Part shown: positions 1 through 8,616 of the stretch, one piece after another
Position numbering within the stretch: the stretch's first letter is position 1
Layout: each line of letters starts with the position of its first letter
Source: an uncultured Opitutaceae bacterium
GTDB taxonomy: Bacteria > Verrucomicrobiota > Verrucomicrobiae > Opitutales > Opitutaceae
Reading direction: 5' to 3'
Assembly (NCBI GenBank): GCA_946482625.1
Contig: CAMLSH010000011.1
Coordinates: 1 to 21,379, forward strand
DNA: 21,379 nt
Translations under genes and position numbers: made by a program
The notes under the pieces: generated by a model
What the model was told of the DNA's origin: nothing
The model's database searches: none
Seen by the model: the letters and a program-made list of their open reading frames with translations, nothing else

Positions 1-158
1 TTCATTTCGCCACCGTACATTCCCGCCGCGCCGTTCCAAGCCTGCGCAAATCGTACCTCGCGCCGCCAGGCGTCCAGTTCGTGCGACTCGTCGCAATGGT
101 GCACCGTTACGTTGCACGCTCGCAGCCGAACCGGTGACTTTGTAGCCGCCCCACTCAC
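1..158 (-). CDS. Possible N-terminal part of an unidentified leftward gene (runs off the window)
   Basis: On the minus strand an open frame runs from a GTG at 158 to the window edge with no stop, giving about 52 residues. Its composition is protein-like, with acidic and aromatic residues (HHCDESHELDAW is part of it), and most codons end in G or C. By contrast, the plus-strand frame that ends in TAG at 143-145 is an Arg/Pro-rich string typical of an out-of-frame reading. I do not recognise the product. The GTG would lie only 2 bp from the ATG of the divergent mannosidase gene, which is tight, so the true start may be a later codon such as the GTG near 100. This rests only on frame openness and residue composition. 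Confidence 0.3.
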   Translation of the reverse strand, partial: MSGAATKSPVRLRACNVTVHHCDESHELDAWRREVRFAQAWNGAAGMYGGEM

Positions 159-160
159 CC

Positions 161-3100
161 ATGACCGCAGGCCCCGTTCCTCTCCCGCAGCTCATCCCCA
201 ACCGCGTCGAAGCCGCCTTGCGCCGCATGCGTGAACGAGTGTGGAGCAATCCGGTTCCGGTGCCCGTCACCGCGTGCACAGCGTCCGCCCGTCACAACAC
301 GCTTGCTGAGGCCGCCGCTCTTCCGCGCCGCGCCGTCCGTTCCGGCGAAGCGTGGGGCCGCCTCTTCGATCAACGCTGGTTTCACCTCCAGCTCCCGCCG
401 GAAACGCGCGCGGGCACACCGCGTTATCTCGAATGGCGCGATCAGGGCGAAGCCACTCTCTGGATCGATGGAATCCCTTACTTCGGCTTCGACGTCGCCC
501 ATCGCCGCGTCGCACTGCCGTCGCACGCGCGCGAAGCTTGGATTGAGGGCTACTGTTGTCAGTCCGCCATCTGGCATCCCGACGCCACCGGCCTTTCCCC
601 AAAGGGCAGCGTGTTCACCGGCGCGTTCATCGTGACGCGCGACGACGCCGCTTGGGACGCCGCGCAAGACCTTCAGGCGCTCTTCGATTTGATGATGCAC
701 CTGCGCGCGCAACAAACGCCCGCACCGCCACGCGACCTCGCTCGCACGGGCCAGCAACCCGGCGTGGAAAACGCCACGCCCGTCTACCGTCAGTTGCTGC
801 ACCGTCTAAACAGTGCAGCCAACGCCTTCGACACCGGCGGCGTGCCCGCGCTACGGATACAACTCGCCGCCACCCGCCGCGAAATGCGCGATCCGCGCAG
901 CCGCGTCCAGGCCACACTCACCGGCCACGCTCATATCGATCTCGTCTGGCTCTGGCCAGAACGCATGGGCGAGGCGAAGGCCGTGCATACCTTCGCCACC
1001 GTTAACCGGCTGATGGATCGCTACCCGGAGTTTCGTTTCGCCTACAGCCAGCCCGCGAGCTACCGCGCCGTCGAACGCCGCGCCCCAAAACTCGCCGAAG
1101 CTGTCACCGCGCGCGTCCTATCCGGACAATGGCAGGCAACCGGAGCGATGGATGTCGAAAGTGACACGCTGCTGCCTTGCGGCGAAGCGCTCGCACGCAG
1201 TTTTCTCCTCGGCCAGGAGGAGTTCGCACGCCTGAGCGGCAGGCCCGCGCGCCTGCTCTGGCTGCCCGATGTTTTTGGATACAGCGGATGTCTTCCGCAA
1301 CTCATGCGCCTCGTCGGCGTCGAGTGGTTTTTCACGACCAAACTCACGTGGAGCGCCGTCACGCGCTTTCCCTACAGCAGCTTCGTCTGGCGCGGCACCG
1401 ATGGCAGCGAGGTCGTCGCACACGTCACGCAAAACGCCGGCTACAACAACAGCCTCGACCTCGGCGAACTCGACGCCAACGCGCGCGGCCACGTCCAAGC
1501 CGATGTTCATGGCGAATTCCTGCACCCCACCGGTTACGGTGATGGTGGCGGCGGCCCGACCGAGGAAATGTGCGAACGCGCCCGCCGCCTCAACGCACTC
1601 GCCGGCACGCCCGCGCTCAGCTGGGACCAGCCGGAAAACTTTTTCGCCCGACTCGCCCGCCGTCGCCGTCAACTGCCCGTCTATCAAGGCGAGTGTTATC
1701 TCGAATACCACCGCGGCACCTACACCACGCACGGCGATTTAAAATCCGCCTTCCGCGGCCTTGAGCGTGCCCTGCAGGTTCGTGAAGCCGTCGCCGTCGC
1801 GACCGGCGAAACGCCCGATCTCACCGCACCCTGGCGACGCCTGATCTTCGCGCAGTTTCACGATTACATCCCCGGCAGTTCGTTCGACGAAGTGTACGCC
1901 GAGGGCGTGCCTGAGTTGCGTCGGCTCGCCGTCGAACAACAACGCAATGCGGCGCACCGCCTTCATTCGAAGCGCAGCAGCGACAACTGGCACGCGTTCA
2001 ATGTCCTCCCCCAACTCTGGCGCGGCTGGGTGCAACGCTCCCCACGTCACGCACCCGTGTGGGTTGATCTGCCGCCGCTCAGTAGCCAGGCTCTCGATAC
2101 CGCCGCCAAGACGACGCCAAAAGCCGCAACACTCAGAGGCCGCCGTCTCGCTTCCGAGCGCGTGCAAGCCGAGATCGGCCCTGACGGCTGGTTAAAGTCG
2201 CTCGTGATCGACGGTCGTGAAATCGCTCTCACCGCGCCAGCCGCGTGCGCCGTCCTCTACGCCGACCACCCAGCCAACTACGACGCGTGGGACATCGACC
2301 GCCACACCCTCGACCTCGCGCACGAGGTGACATCGAAGCCGAGTTTTAAAGCCGAGCACGTCAACGGCCACAGCGTTGTGCTCGCGGTCTCACGCCCGCT
2401 CGGAAAAACCAGCCGCCTCACGCTACGCTACCGACTCCACGCCGGCGAAGCCGTTCTGCGTATCGAAGCCGAGATCGACTGGCACGAGGAAAACACGCTG
2501 CTGAAACTGCATTTCCCGACCAGCTACCGCGGTGCCAGCGCCCGCTTCGGCGCGCCGTTTGGTAGCGTACTTCGCGCGCAGCAGCCCGGATCGCCTGCCG
2601 CTGAAGCCCAATGGGAAGTCCCCGGCAGCCGCTGGGCCGCGGTCGCCCACGACGGCGAACGCACCGGCCTCGCGCTAATCACAGAATCGAAATACGGCTT
2701 CTCCGCACGCGACGGCGAACTCGCGATTTCGCTCCTGCGCGGTGCGCGCATCACCGGTTGCGACGACCGCTACGCCGCCCCCGCCGGACTCAGCCGCCAC
2801 CAACCAGCCTCCCCGTTTTCCGACCAAGGCCGCCACCTCATCCGTCTCGCCCTCGGTGGCTACGATGCGTGCGGCGCTGCCGAACTGCACCCCGCGTCGC
2901 TCGCCGACACGTTGTTCACAGCCCCGTTGATCTACTCCGGCCCGCCGCGCTCCGCCGGATTTTTGGATATCGATGGATCACCTACGCTCGTGGCAGCTTG
3001 GGCGCGTCCGTTCGATCGGGACGCTTGGGTCCTCCGTCTTCACGAGGTCGCCGGTCAAAGCGGCGCCGCAACGCTGCGATTAGCTCCCGGCTGGATCGCG

Positions 3101-3205
3101 CAACCCTGCGGTCTCGATGGACGCGTCGCCGCCGCGGCGCGCGCGACCAACACGATCCAACACCGCCCCTACGAAATCGTCAGCGTACTCCTTCGCCGCG
3201 GTTGA
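161..3205 (+). CDS. Alpha-mannosidase, glycoside hydrolase family 38
   Basis: The 1014-residue protein should hydrolyse terminal alpha-mannosyl residues using a retaining, zinc-assisted mechanism. The GH38 catalytic domain starts with GHAHIDLVW at about 255-263, where His258 and Asp260 match the family H-x-D zinc ligands. The segment around GAMDVESD (328-335) matches the motif holding the catalytic nucleophile, probably Asp335. WLPDVFGYS follows at 367-375, and QFHDYIPGSSFDEVY places the last zinc-ligand His at 567. The rest is the family's mid-helical and C-terminal beta-sandwich domains, and the length is normal for large bacterial GH38 enzymes. No signal peptide is visible, so it is probably cytoplasmic. 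It has no evident link to the nos genes, which converge on it with a 19-bp gap. The exact substrate linkage cannot be read from the sequence. Confidence 0.93.
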   Translation: MTAGPVPLPQLIPNRVEAALRRMRERVWSNPVPVPVTACTASARHNTLAEAAALPRRAVRSGEAWGRLFDQRWFHLQLPPETRAGTPRYLEWRDQGEATLWIDGIPYFGFDVAHRRVALPSHAREAWIEGYCCQSAIWHPDATGLSPKGSVFTGAFIVTRDDAAWDAAQDLQALFDLMMHLRAQQTPAPPRDLARTGQQPGVENATPVYRQLLHRLNSAANAFDTGGVPALRIQLAATRREMRDPRSRVQATLTGHAHIDLVWLWPERMGEAKAVHTFATVNRLMDRYPEFRFAYSQPASYRAVERRAPKLAEAVTARVLSGQWQATGAMDVESDTLLPCGEALARSFLLGQEEFARLSGRPARLLWLPDVFGYSGCLPQLMRLVGVEWFFTTKLTWSAVTRFPYSSFVWRGTDGSEVVAHVTQNAGYNNSLDLGELDANARGHVQADVHGEFLHPTGYGDGGGGPTEEMCERARRLNALAGTPALSWDQPENFFARLARRRRQLPVYQGECYLEYHRGTYTTHGDLKSAFRGLERALQVREAVAVATGETPDLTAPWRRLIFAQFHDYIPGSSFDEVYAEGVPELRRLAVEQQRNAAHRLHSKRSSDNWHAFNVLPQLWRGWVQRSPRHAPVWVDLPPLSSQALDTAAKTTPKAATLRGRRLASERVQAEIGPDGWLKSLVIDGREIALTAPAACAVLYADHPANYDAWDIDRHTLDLAHEVTSKPSFKAEHVNGHSVVLAVSRPLGKTSRLTLRYRLHAGEAVLRIEAEIDWHEENTLLKLHFPTSYRGASARFGAPFGSVLRAQQPGSPAAEAQWEVPGSRWAAVAHDGERTGLALITESKYGFSARDGELAISLLRGARITGCDDRYAAPAGLSRHQPASPFSDQGRHLIRLALGGYDACGAAELHPASLADTLFTAPLIYSGPPRSAGFLDIDGSPTLVAAWARPFDRDAWVLRLHEVAGQSGAATLRLAPGWIAQPCGLDGRVAAAARATNTIQHRPYEIVSVLLRRG

Positions 3206-3224
3206 ACGCCAACGCCCCGAGAAA

Positions 3225-4043
3225 TCAGTCGTCGGTACGACGGCGGGCGCCTTGCCATGCCACCAGCCCGCATGCGGCGGACCACAGCGCACACACGACA
3301 CCGAGCCAAAGTCCCGCATGCGACGCCCACCAGCCGGCTAGCCGTCCCGCATCGAGGCCGCTAAAGGCTGCCCGCTCCACCGCGAACAGCACGGTGATCC
3401 GGTACGCATCGAGCGGGTTGAGCATGAGTGGCACAACCCACCAGTCGGGATTGGCCTGCACCGCGGGAGCACCCGCTATGGCGAGCAGCAGCAGATCGAC
3501 GCCGAAAAGCATCACAAACCACACCGCCACCGCCGCGATCAGCCCGCGCACACTGTCGCGTATCCAAAATCCCAACGCCAGCCCCGCCAGCGCGCAGACC
3601 ACCGCCACGCCCGACGCGCCCGCCATCGCCAGCGCGAGTTCGGACGAGGCCCCGCCAGCAAGCGCCGCCGGCAATCCCAGCAGACTGGTGGAAGCGCCCG
3701 CCAGTACGGTCAGCCCTCCCGCCTTCCCCGCCAGCCACGGGCCGGTTCCAGAGGGCTGTCCCAACAGCCACACAAATTCCTCCGCCTCCGCGTGCGCCGA
3801 GCTGAGCCCAAGAAGCACGGACGAGAGCGACACCGCGTAAAGCACCGCGTGCAACAACCACCACGCCGCACCGCGCGCCAACGCGTCGCCCGGCGTCAGC
3901 AGCGGCAACAATCCCGCCACCAGCACCAGCGCGACGTGCGCATAAAGAAACCGATTCAGCCGGTGGCTCAACCATTCGCGGCGCAGAGCGGCGCGCGCGA
4001 CGCCAGCAAAGGAAGGAAACGTGGACGTGTGCGTGGAGTTCAT
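3225..4043 (-). CDS. nosY: NosY, ABC transporter permease of the NosDFY system
   Basis: This 272-residue integral membrane protein has about six hydrophobic segments, for example around VALVLVAGLLPLL and LIAAVAVWFVMLFGVDLLLL, and the NosY-typical stretch MLNPLDAYRI before the last helices. NosY forms the membrane channel of the NosDFY complex, which NosF powers and which helps mature the catalytic copper-sulfide CuZ centre of N2O reductase. I chose the ATG at 4043, which lies 4 bp after the nosF stop and is preceded by AGGAG at 4062-4058. An in-frame ATG at 4088 would overlap nosF by 41 bp. It is the last gene of the operon in this window, and no nosL follows because the next gene is the convergent mannosidase. 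The assignment rests on both sequence and the F-Y gene order. Confidence 0.87.
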   Translation of the reverse strand: MNSTHTSTFPSFAGVARAALRREWLSHRLNRFLYAHVALVLVAGLLPLLTPGDALARGAAWWLLHAVLYAVSLSSVLLGLSSAHAEAEEFVWLLGQPSGTGPWLAGKAGGLTVLAGASTSLLGLPAALAGGASSELALAMAGASGVAVVCALAGLALGFWIRDSVRGLIAAVAVWFVMLFGVDLLLLAIAGAPAVQANPDWWVVPLMLNPLDAYRITVLFAVERAAFSGLDAGRLAGWWASHAGLWLGVVCALWSAACGLVAWQGARRRTDD

Positions 4044-4047
4044 GGCG

Positions 4048-4758
4048 TCAGGCGCAGCTCCTGAAAATGGATACATTGCTCGGCTCACGTGCGAGACGCG
4101 GGAAAACCTCCCGCAATCTGTCGGGCGAGAGTTCGCCTTGCGACCGGCCGTCCTCGACCAGCAGGCAGCGGTCCGCCCGCCCTTCCCATTCGCCGAGCAG
4201 ATGAGTCGCGACGAGAATCGTGCGGCCGCGCGACGCTTCGTGGGCGAGAAATGTCTGCAAACTCTGCCGCCACTCGGGATCGAGACTCAGCCCGGGTTCG
4301 TCGAGCAACAACACCGGCGCATCCGCCAGCGCAAACACCGCGAGCGCGAGTCGTTGGCGCAATCCGCCGGAAAGCTTCCCGGTGGGAACGTCCGAAAACT
4401 CCAGCATCCCCCACGCATCGAGCGCGGCGGCGGCCGCCGCTCGGGAATGCCCGCGCAGTTCGCCATAAAACTCAGCCGTCTGTACCGTGGTCAGGCGCGG
4501 GTGAAATCGCGGCGCCTGCGGCAGAAAAGACAGCTGCGACAGCGCATCCCGCCGCTCGCGTCGCAAATCGTGTCCGCCGATCGTGACCCGACCATCATCC
4601 GGATCGGACAGCCCGGCGAGGAGACGAAGCGTCGTGGTTTTTCCCGCACCGTTGGCGCCAACTATGAGCGTGATGGCGCCCGGTTCGACCGCCAGATCGA
4701 GGCCGCGCAACACGCTGCGGGCGCCGAAAGACTTCTTGAGATCGTGGGCGAGGATCAT
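4048..4758 (-). CDS. nosF: NosF, ABC transporter ATPase of the NosDFY system
   Basis: The 236-residue ATPase has all the ABC motifs: Walker A GANGAGKT at 34-41, a Q-loop near FLPQ (78-81), signature LSGGLRQR at 129-136, Walker B LLLDE at 150-154 and a switch His in ATHLLGEW. It should couple ATP hydrolysis to the NosY membrane subunit during CuZ centre assembly. Its ATG overlaps the nosD stop by 4 bp (ATGA, 4758-4755), so the two genes are probably translationally coupled. Taken alone it would be a generic ABC-2 type ATPase. The position between nosD and nosY is what identifies it as NosF. Confidence 0.92.
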   Translation of the reverse strand: MILAHDLKKSFGARSVLRGLDLAVEPGAITLIVGANGAGKTTTLRLLAGLSDPDDGRVTIGGHDLRRERRDALSQLSFLPQAPRFHPRLTTVQTAEFYGELRGHSRAAAAAALDAWGMLEFSDVPTGKLSGGLRQRLALAVFALADAPVLLLDEPGLSLDPEWRQSLQTFLAHEASRGRTILVATHLLGEWEGRADRCLLVEDGRSQGELSPDRLREVFPRLAREPSNVSIFRSCA

Positions 4759-6062
4759 GGGGAAGGATTCCGTGTAATCAGGGGCCGTGCATCGGTGATG
4801 CCCGGAAGTGAAGACAACGCCAAGCGGCTGTGAATGAATCGCAGAAGGCGCTCGCCGGGACTCGCCGAGAGCAGTCCCACGGTGGGAAAGGTGCGGCGCC
4901 AGCCACCAAAAAGATCGGGTTCATGATGAGACACATCCGCCACGCCGTCGCGGTCGAGATCGAGCGCGAGTGCGCCCTCCCAATAATTCCCGCGGCCGGC
5001 CACTGTCCACGTATTCGCCGTGTTGTGACCGCTGGTCTCGACCGGGTGGATGTTTCCGCGAAAGACGTTCTCGTAGAACCGGCTGGCGGCGGTGCTGTCG
5101 CTCACCCGCAGACCGATATAATTCGAAACGATCTGATTGGCGCGGGTCGTGTTGTTGTTCGAGTTCTCCATGTACAGCCCGAGCGTGTTGCCCTCGATCC
5201 GGTTGCCCTCGATCAGCGTGTCGTCGACGGACTGGAGCAGAAGCCCGTAGGCCCGGTGGCTGCGGTTGGAAAGAAACCGGTTTTCACGCAGAACGAGACC
5301 CTTCGAATACATGAGCGCAGCGCCGGCGGCGTTTTCGGAGAACAGATTCCGCTCAAACGTGTTTCCATCCGAGTACATGTAATGGAGTCCGTAGCGGACG
5401 CGTGTGATTACGTTGTCCCGGACGACCGTGTCGTCGGTGAAGGAGAAATAGATGCCGTCGCGCACGCCGGAGATGGCGTTGTTCGCGATCGTATGTCCGG
5501 AGGAGTTCCAGAGATGAATGCCGTTGCCGCGCCGGTCCTGCGGCGAATCGACGCCGCACATCTCGCTCTCACCGGGCTTGAGCGCGGCCATCACGGGATC
5601 GGCGGCGGTGCCGGCGGTCACGCCATCGCCGAGGATCACGTTGCGCTCGATGCGGCAGCCGTTGACCTTGCGCACGTAAACGCCGTGGAGCGTGTCCACG
5701 ATCCGGTTGTCGCGGACAATGGCCCGCGCCCCAGTGATATGGACCGCGGCATGATCGCTGGAGAGATCTCGAGCAGAGCCGCGGATGGTGAAGCCCGCGA
5801 TCTCAACGTCGGCCGCCCGCACCGCGACCACATGAGTGCGCTGGTCCCCGCGCAGAATCGCGCCGGGTTCGCCGAGCAGGTGGACAGGTTTTTCGATCAC
5901 AAACGGCCCGTCGTAGTCACCTGCTGCGACCACTACCGTCCCGCCAGCCGGTGCCGCTAGCAGCTGTGCGCGGAGTTCATCGCCCGGCGTGGCCGCCCGA
6001 AGCACCGCGATCGAGCAGGCCAGCAAAGCGCCGCCTGCCATTTCGCGAAAGAAGCGTTTCAC
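4755..6062 (-). CDS. nosD: NosD, periplasmic beta-helix protein for N2O reductase maturation
   Basis: This 435-residue protein is a right-handed parallel beta-helix (CASH/NosD family). Turn repeats of the form N-x-I/F-x-x-N run through most of it (examples: IVDTLHGVYVRK, IANNAISGVRDGIYF, VRDNVITRVRYGLHY). NosD works with NosFY in the periplasm to build the CuZ centre of NosZ. I chose the GTG at 6062, not the ATG at 6086. The GTG overlaps the upstream stop by 4 bp (GTGA) and is preceded by a strong Shine-Dalgarno sequence (AAAGGAGGAG, about 6078-6069). It also yields a clean signal peptide (MKRFFREMAGG, then ALLACSIAVLRA). The frame is intact and the length is usual for NosD. Confidence 0.93.
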   Translation of the reverse strand: MKRFFREMAGGALLACSIAVLRAATPGDELRAQLLAAPAGGTVVVAAGDYDGPFVIEKPVHLLGEPGAILRGDQRTHVVAVRAADVEIAGFTIRGSARDLSSDHAAVHITGARAIVRDNRIVDTLHGVYVRKVNGCRIERNVILGDGVTAGTAADPVMAALKPGESEMCGVDSPQDRRGNGIHLWNSSGHTIANNAISGVRDGIYFSFTDDTVVRDNVITRVRYGLHYMYSDGNTFERNLFSENAAGAALMYSKGLVLRENRFLSNRSHRAYGLLLQSVDDTLIEGNRIEGNTLGLYMENSNNNTTRANQIVSNYIGLRVSDSTAASRFYENVFRGNIHPVETSGHNTANTWTVAGRGNYWEGALALDLDRDGVADVSHHEPDLFGGWRRTFPTVGLLSASPGERLLRFIHSRLALSSLPGITDARPLITRNPSP

Positions 6063-6676
6063 GGCTCCTCCTTTCGCGAAAGCCACATCGCCGCCGAGAT
6101 CATCACCGGGAACAGCCCGAGAAGAATCGCCCCCGATTGCGGGAGGCTGGTCTGCACGAAGTTGGCAATCTTCTGACTGCCGAGCATGATCGGCGTAAAC
6201 GGCTCGATCGTCATCGGGGCGCGCGGATCGAGGTGATGGCCATACGAATACAGCCGATAGTAGAAGTTCCCCATCGAGAAGGCGCCGAAGTAGAGAAACA
6301 GCACCCCGAGATCGATGAGGCTGGCCATGCGGCCGATGACCGCCGCGCGCAGCGACAGCAGCGCAAAAATCCCGAAGACGAACGGCAGCCAGGTCATCTC
6401 CACGAAGTCCGCCTGCTGAAGCGGCTTCATGCCGATGTAATGATTGAGCCCGTTGATCTCGACGAGATCCTGCCCCCGGTTACCGCCGACGAGTTGGTAA
6501 CTGTAGATATGCAGCGAAAGCCCTTCGCGATACTGCGGGGCCACCAGATGGATCTTCCAGAGCGGCAGAAACACCGCCGCCACCGCGAACCCGGCCGCCA
6601 CAATCATCAGCAACCGCGACGTCAGATTGAGCGGACGGCGCAGGAAGTGGATTTCGCGGCGGAGGAATTCGTGCAT
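6059..6676 (-). CDS. nosB: NosB-like four-helix membrane protein of clade II nos clusters
   Basis: The 205-residue protein has about four transmembrane segments: near 23-40 (LMIVAAGFAVAAVFLPLW), 96-115 (LPFVFGIFALLSLRA), 119-142 (LIDLGVLFLYFGAFSMGNF) and 180-200. A roughly 50-residue loop after the first helix is predicted to lie outside the cytoplasm. Clade II nos operons characteristically carry a polytopic membrane protein gene (nosB) directly after nosZ, and this gene sits 24 bp after nosZ and before nosD. Its function is not established. An electron-transfer or assembly role is usually proposed. The name here rests on topology and position more than on residue identity that I can verify. 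Its stop overlaps the nosD GTG. Confidence 0.72.
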   Translation of the reverse strand: MHEFLRREIHFLRRPLNLTSRLLMIVAAGFAVAAVFLPLWKIHLVAPQYREGLSLHIYSYQLVGGNRGQDLVEINGLNHYIGMKPLQQADFVEMTWLPFVFGIFALLSLRAAVIGRMASLIDLGVLFLYFGAFSMGNFYYRLYSYGHHLDPRAPMTIEPFTPIMLGSQKIANFVQTSLPQSGAILLGLFPVMISAAMWLSRKEEP

Positions 6677-6700
6677 GGCGGCGGGTTCCTGGCGTAACGA

Positions 6701-8599
6701 CTATTTGGCGACGTAGGCTTCCGGCTTCACCGTGAGGTAACCCTGCATCTCCTGGTGGAGCGCCGAACAGAAGTTCGTGCAATAGAAGGGAAACACACCC
6801 GGCTTGGTCACCTTCAGACGGATCGTCTTCGTCTCGCCCGGATCGATGACCACGTTCACGTCCTGCTCCACGATGCCGAGACCGTGAATCATGTCGGTCG
6901 TCTGCTCGACATTGGTCACGTGGATGACGAGTTCGTCGCCCACATTCACGTCGATACGCTCGGGGATGAACCGGCTGCGGATGGCCACCATTTTGACTTC
7001 AACGACGTTCCCCTTGCGTGTGACGCCTGTGTCTTTCGCTTCCCACACCGCGTTGGCGTTCTTGTTTTCTTCCTTCGGGTAAACCTCGATGGGCTTGATC
7101 GCATCCACCTTGAGGATCTGCGCAAAATGCGGCTCCGGCTCGGTGAACGCTTCGTAAAGCATCTCCATCTTGTTACCGCTGACATCGATCAACTGGCTCG
7201 ACTCGGGCTGCGAAGGTCCGACCGAGATATGGCGGCCCTTCGAGAGCTTGTTCATCGCCACGAGATATTTTCCGTAAGGCTGCTTGGTATCGCTGCCACC
7301 GACCACGAGGTGGCCGATGTTATAGTGGACGTCGATCTTGTCGGTGATGACCTTGTTCAAGTCCGCGCGTTCCTCGGCGCTCCAAGGCGGTAGTTTCCAT
7401 TTGGCGACAGCCGACTCGATGTAGAGCGACGTGTAGGCATTGCCCTTGCCGTCGTACTGCGTGTGCAGCGGACCGAGACCGACGGGGACTTCGCCTTCGA
7501 CAACCGCGTCGTAACTAAGCACCGGCACGCCACGGAATTCACCGTCGAACTGCTTCTTCGCGATGACTGCCTGGATTTTCTCGAAGTCGAAAACCGTGGC
7601 CACCGGCTGCAGTTTTCCGCCAGCAGCGATCCAACGACCGGAGGGGTCGACGTCGATGCCGTGTGGCGATTTCGGCACCGGGAGGAAATAGAGCACGCCC
7701 GGCACTTTCGCCGGATCGATGACCGGAACGCCGTCCATCATGTCGGCGCGTCCCTCTTTGACGGCGGCTTCGGCCGCGCGCCAGTTGACCACCGCGGCGT
7801 AATCGCGATCGCGCTGGCTGGCGTTGGCCTCGAGCGTCTCGTGCGCCATCTCGGAATTATAGGAAGTCCAGAACGCCCAGCCGCTGCTCGGGCCTTTGCC
7901 CGTCGAGCCCAGATCCCAGTTGAAGGGCGGCGTGAGAATCTGCCAGCCGACGCTCATCTCGCCTGTCTTCGGCTCGATTTTGATGCCGCTGACCATGCCG
8001 TTGAATTCCTTTTCGTAGTCCGCCGGATCGGCGTAGCGCCCTTTCGGCAGAGGCACCGAGAACCGCGTCGCGACGAGCACGTATTCGGTATTCTCCGTGA
8101 CGAACGACGAACCGTGGTTGCCGCTGGAGTTCGGGATCGGCCCGAGGATCTGGTGCGTCTTGAAGTCGCGAAGTTCGATGCGCGCGATGCGGTTGTTGGC
8201 ATTGTCGTTAACGAACAACCAGCGCCCGTCGTAAAGGCTGTCGGTCTGGGAAAGACCCGGATGGTGCACATCGCCCCAGGTAAAGCCGCCGAGCATGGCC
8301 TTGGTCTCCTCGTCGAAGCCGTAACCAGTTCCCGGGTACGGCGAGAACACCGGGATGGTTGCCAGGTGCCGCATCGACGGAAGTCCCGCGACGAAGACCT
8401 GGCCGGAGTGTCCACCGGAGTAGAAGAGATAGTATTCGTCCTTTTCGCCGGGGGCGACGAAGGTCCGCGCGGCGGGTGAGCCGGCGACACCGGCCTTGTC
8501 GCTGGCAGATGATTTTTGGCCGGGCGGATTGCAACCGGTCAGGCCCAGCAAGACGCCGGCCGCGACGAGAAAAGAAAGCTGTCGGAAGAGTTGTTTCAT
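6701..8599 (-). CDS. nosZ: Clade II nitrous oxide reductase NosZ, predicted lipoprotein
   Basis: NosZ reduces N2O to N2 in the periplasm. The 632-residue protein has the seven-bladed propeller followed by a cupredoxin domain. Seven His that fit the CuZ ligand set are visible: 112 and 113 (GDVHHPG), 162 (GNHG), 313 (SPHGID), 379 (GLGPLHT), 430 (NIGH) and 491 (EPEPH). The CuA site is CTNFCSALHQEM with Cys607, Cys611, His615 and Met618, plus His572. The LGPLHT and CTxFCSA wordings, and a Sec-type rather than twin-arginine leader, mark clade II. The leader ends in LTGC, a lipobox with Cys23, so the enzyme is probably lipid-anchored. It starts 17 bp after the blue copper gene stop, without a Shine-Dalgarno; both genes have a similar CACCC(C)TATG start context. 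Confidence 0.98.
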   Translation of the reverse strand: MKQLFRQLSFLVAAGVLLGLTGCNPPGQKSSASDKAGVAGSPAARTFVAPGEKDEYYLFYSGGHSGQVFVAGLPSMRHLATIPVFSPYPGTGYGFDEETKAMLGGFTWGDVHHPGLSQTDSLYDGRWLFVNDNANNRIARIELRDFKTHQILGPIPNSSGNHGSSFVTENTEYVLVATRFSVPLPKGRYADPADYEKEFNGMVSGIKIEPKTGEMSVGWQILTPPFNWDLGSTGKGPSSGWAFWTSYNSEMAHETLEANASQRDRDYAAVVNWRAAEAAVKEGRADMMDGVPVIDPAKVPGVLYFLPVPKSPHGIDVDPSGRWIAAGGKLQPVATVFDFEKIQAVIAKKQFDGEFRGVPVLSYDAVVEGEVPVGLGPLHTQYDGKGNAYTSLYIESAVAKWKLPPWSAEERADLNKVITDKIDVHYNIGHLVVGGSDTKQPYGKYLVAMNKLSKGRHISVGPSQPESSQLIDVSGNKMEMLYEAFTEPEPHFAQILKVDAIKPIEVYPKEENKNANAVWEAKDTGVTRKGNVVEVKMVAIRSRFIPERIDVNVGDELVIHVTNVEQTTDMIHGLGIVEQDVNVVIDPGETKTIRLKVTKPGVFPFYCTNFCSALHQEMQGYLTVKPEAYVAK

Positions 8600-8616
8600 A
8601 GGGGTGGAGCTGCGGG

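Noticed and set aside
1..145. Plus-strand frame ending in TAG at 143-145 as the end of an upstream gene
   Set aside because: The translation is an Arg/Pro-rich string without protein-like composition; the minus-strand frame is more credible, though also weak.
155..802. Long open frames antisense to the mannosidase and other genes
   Set aside because: They are shadows of high-GC coding sequence in other frames, rich in Arg, Ala and Pro, with no recognisable domain.
8221..8272. Missing third His in the NosZ motif GDVHHPG compared with the DxHHxH wording of clade I
   Set aside because: The third His of that motif is not needed for the CuZ ligand count; seven other suitable His are present, and clade II enzymes commonly vary here. 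Not evidence for an inactive enzyme.
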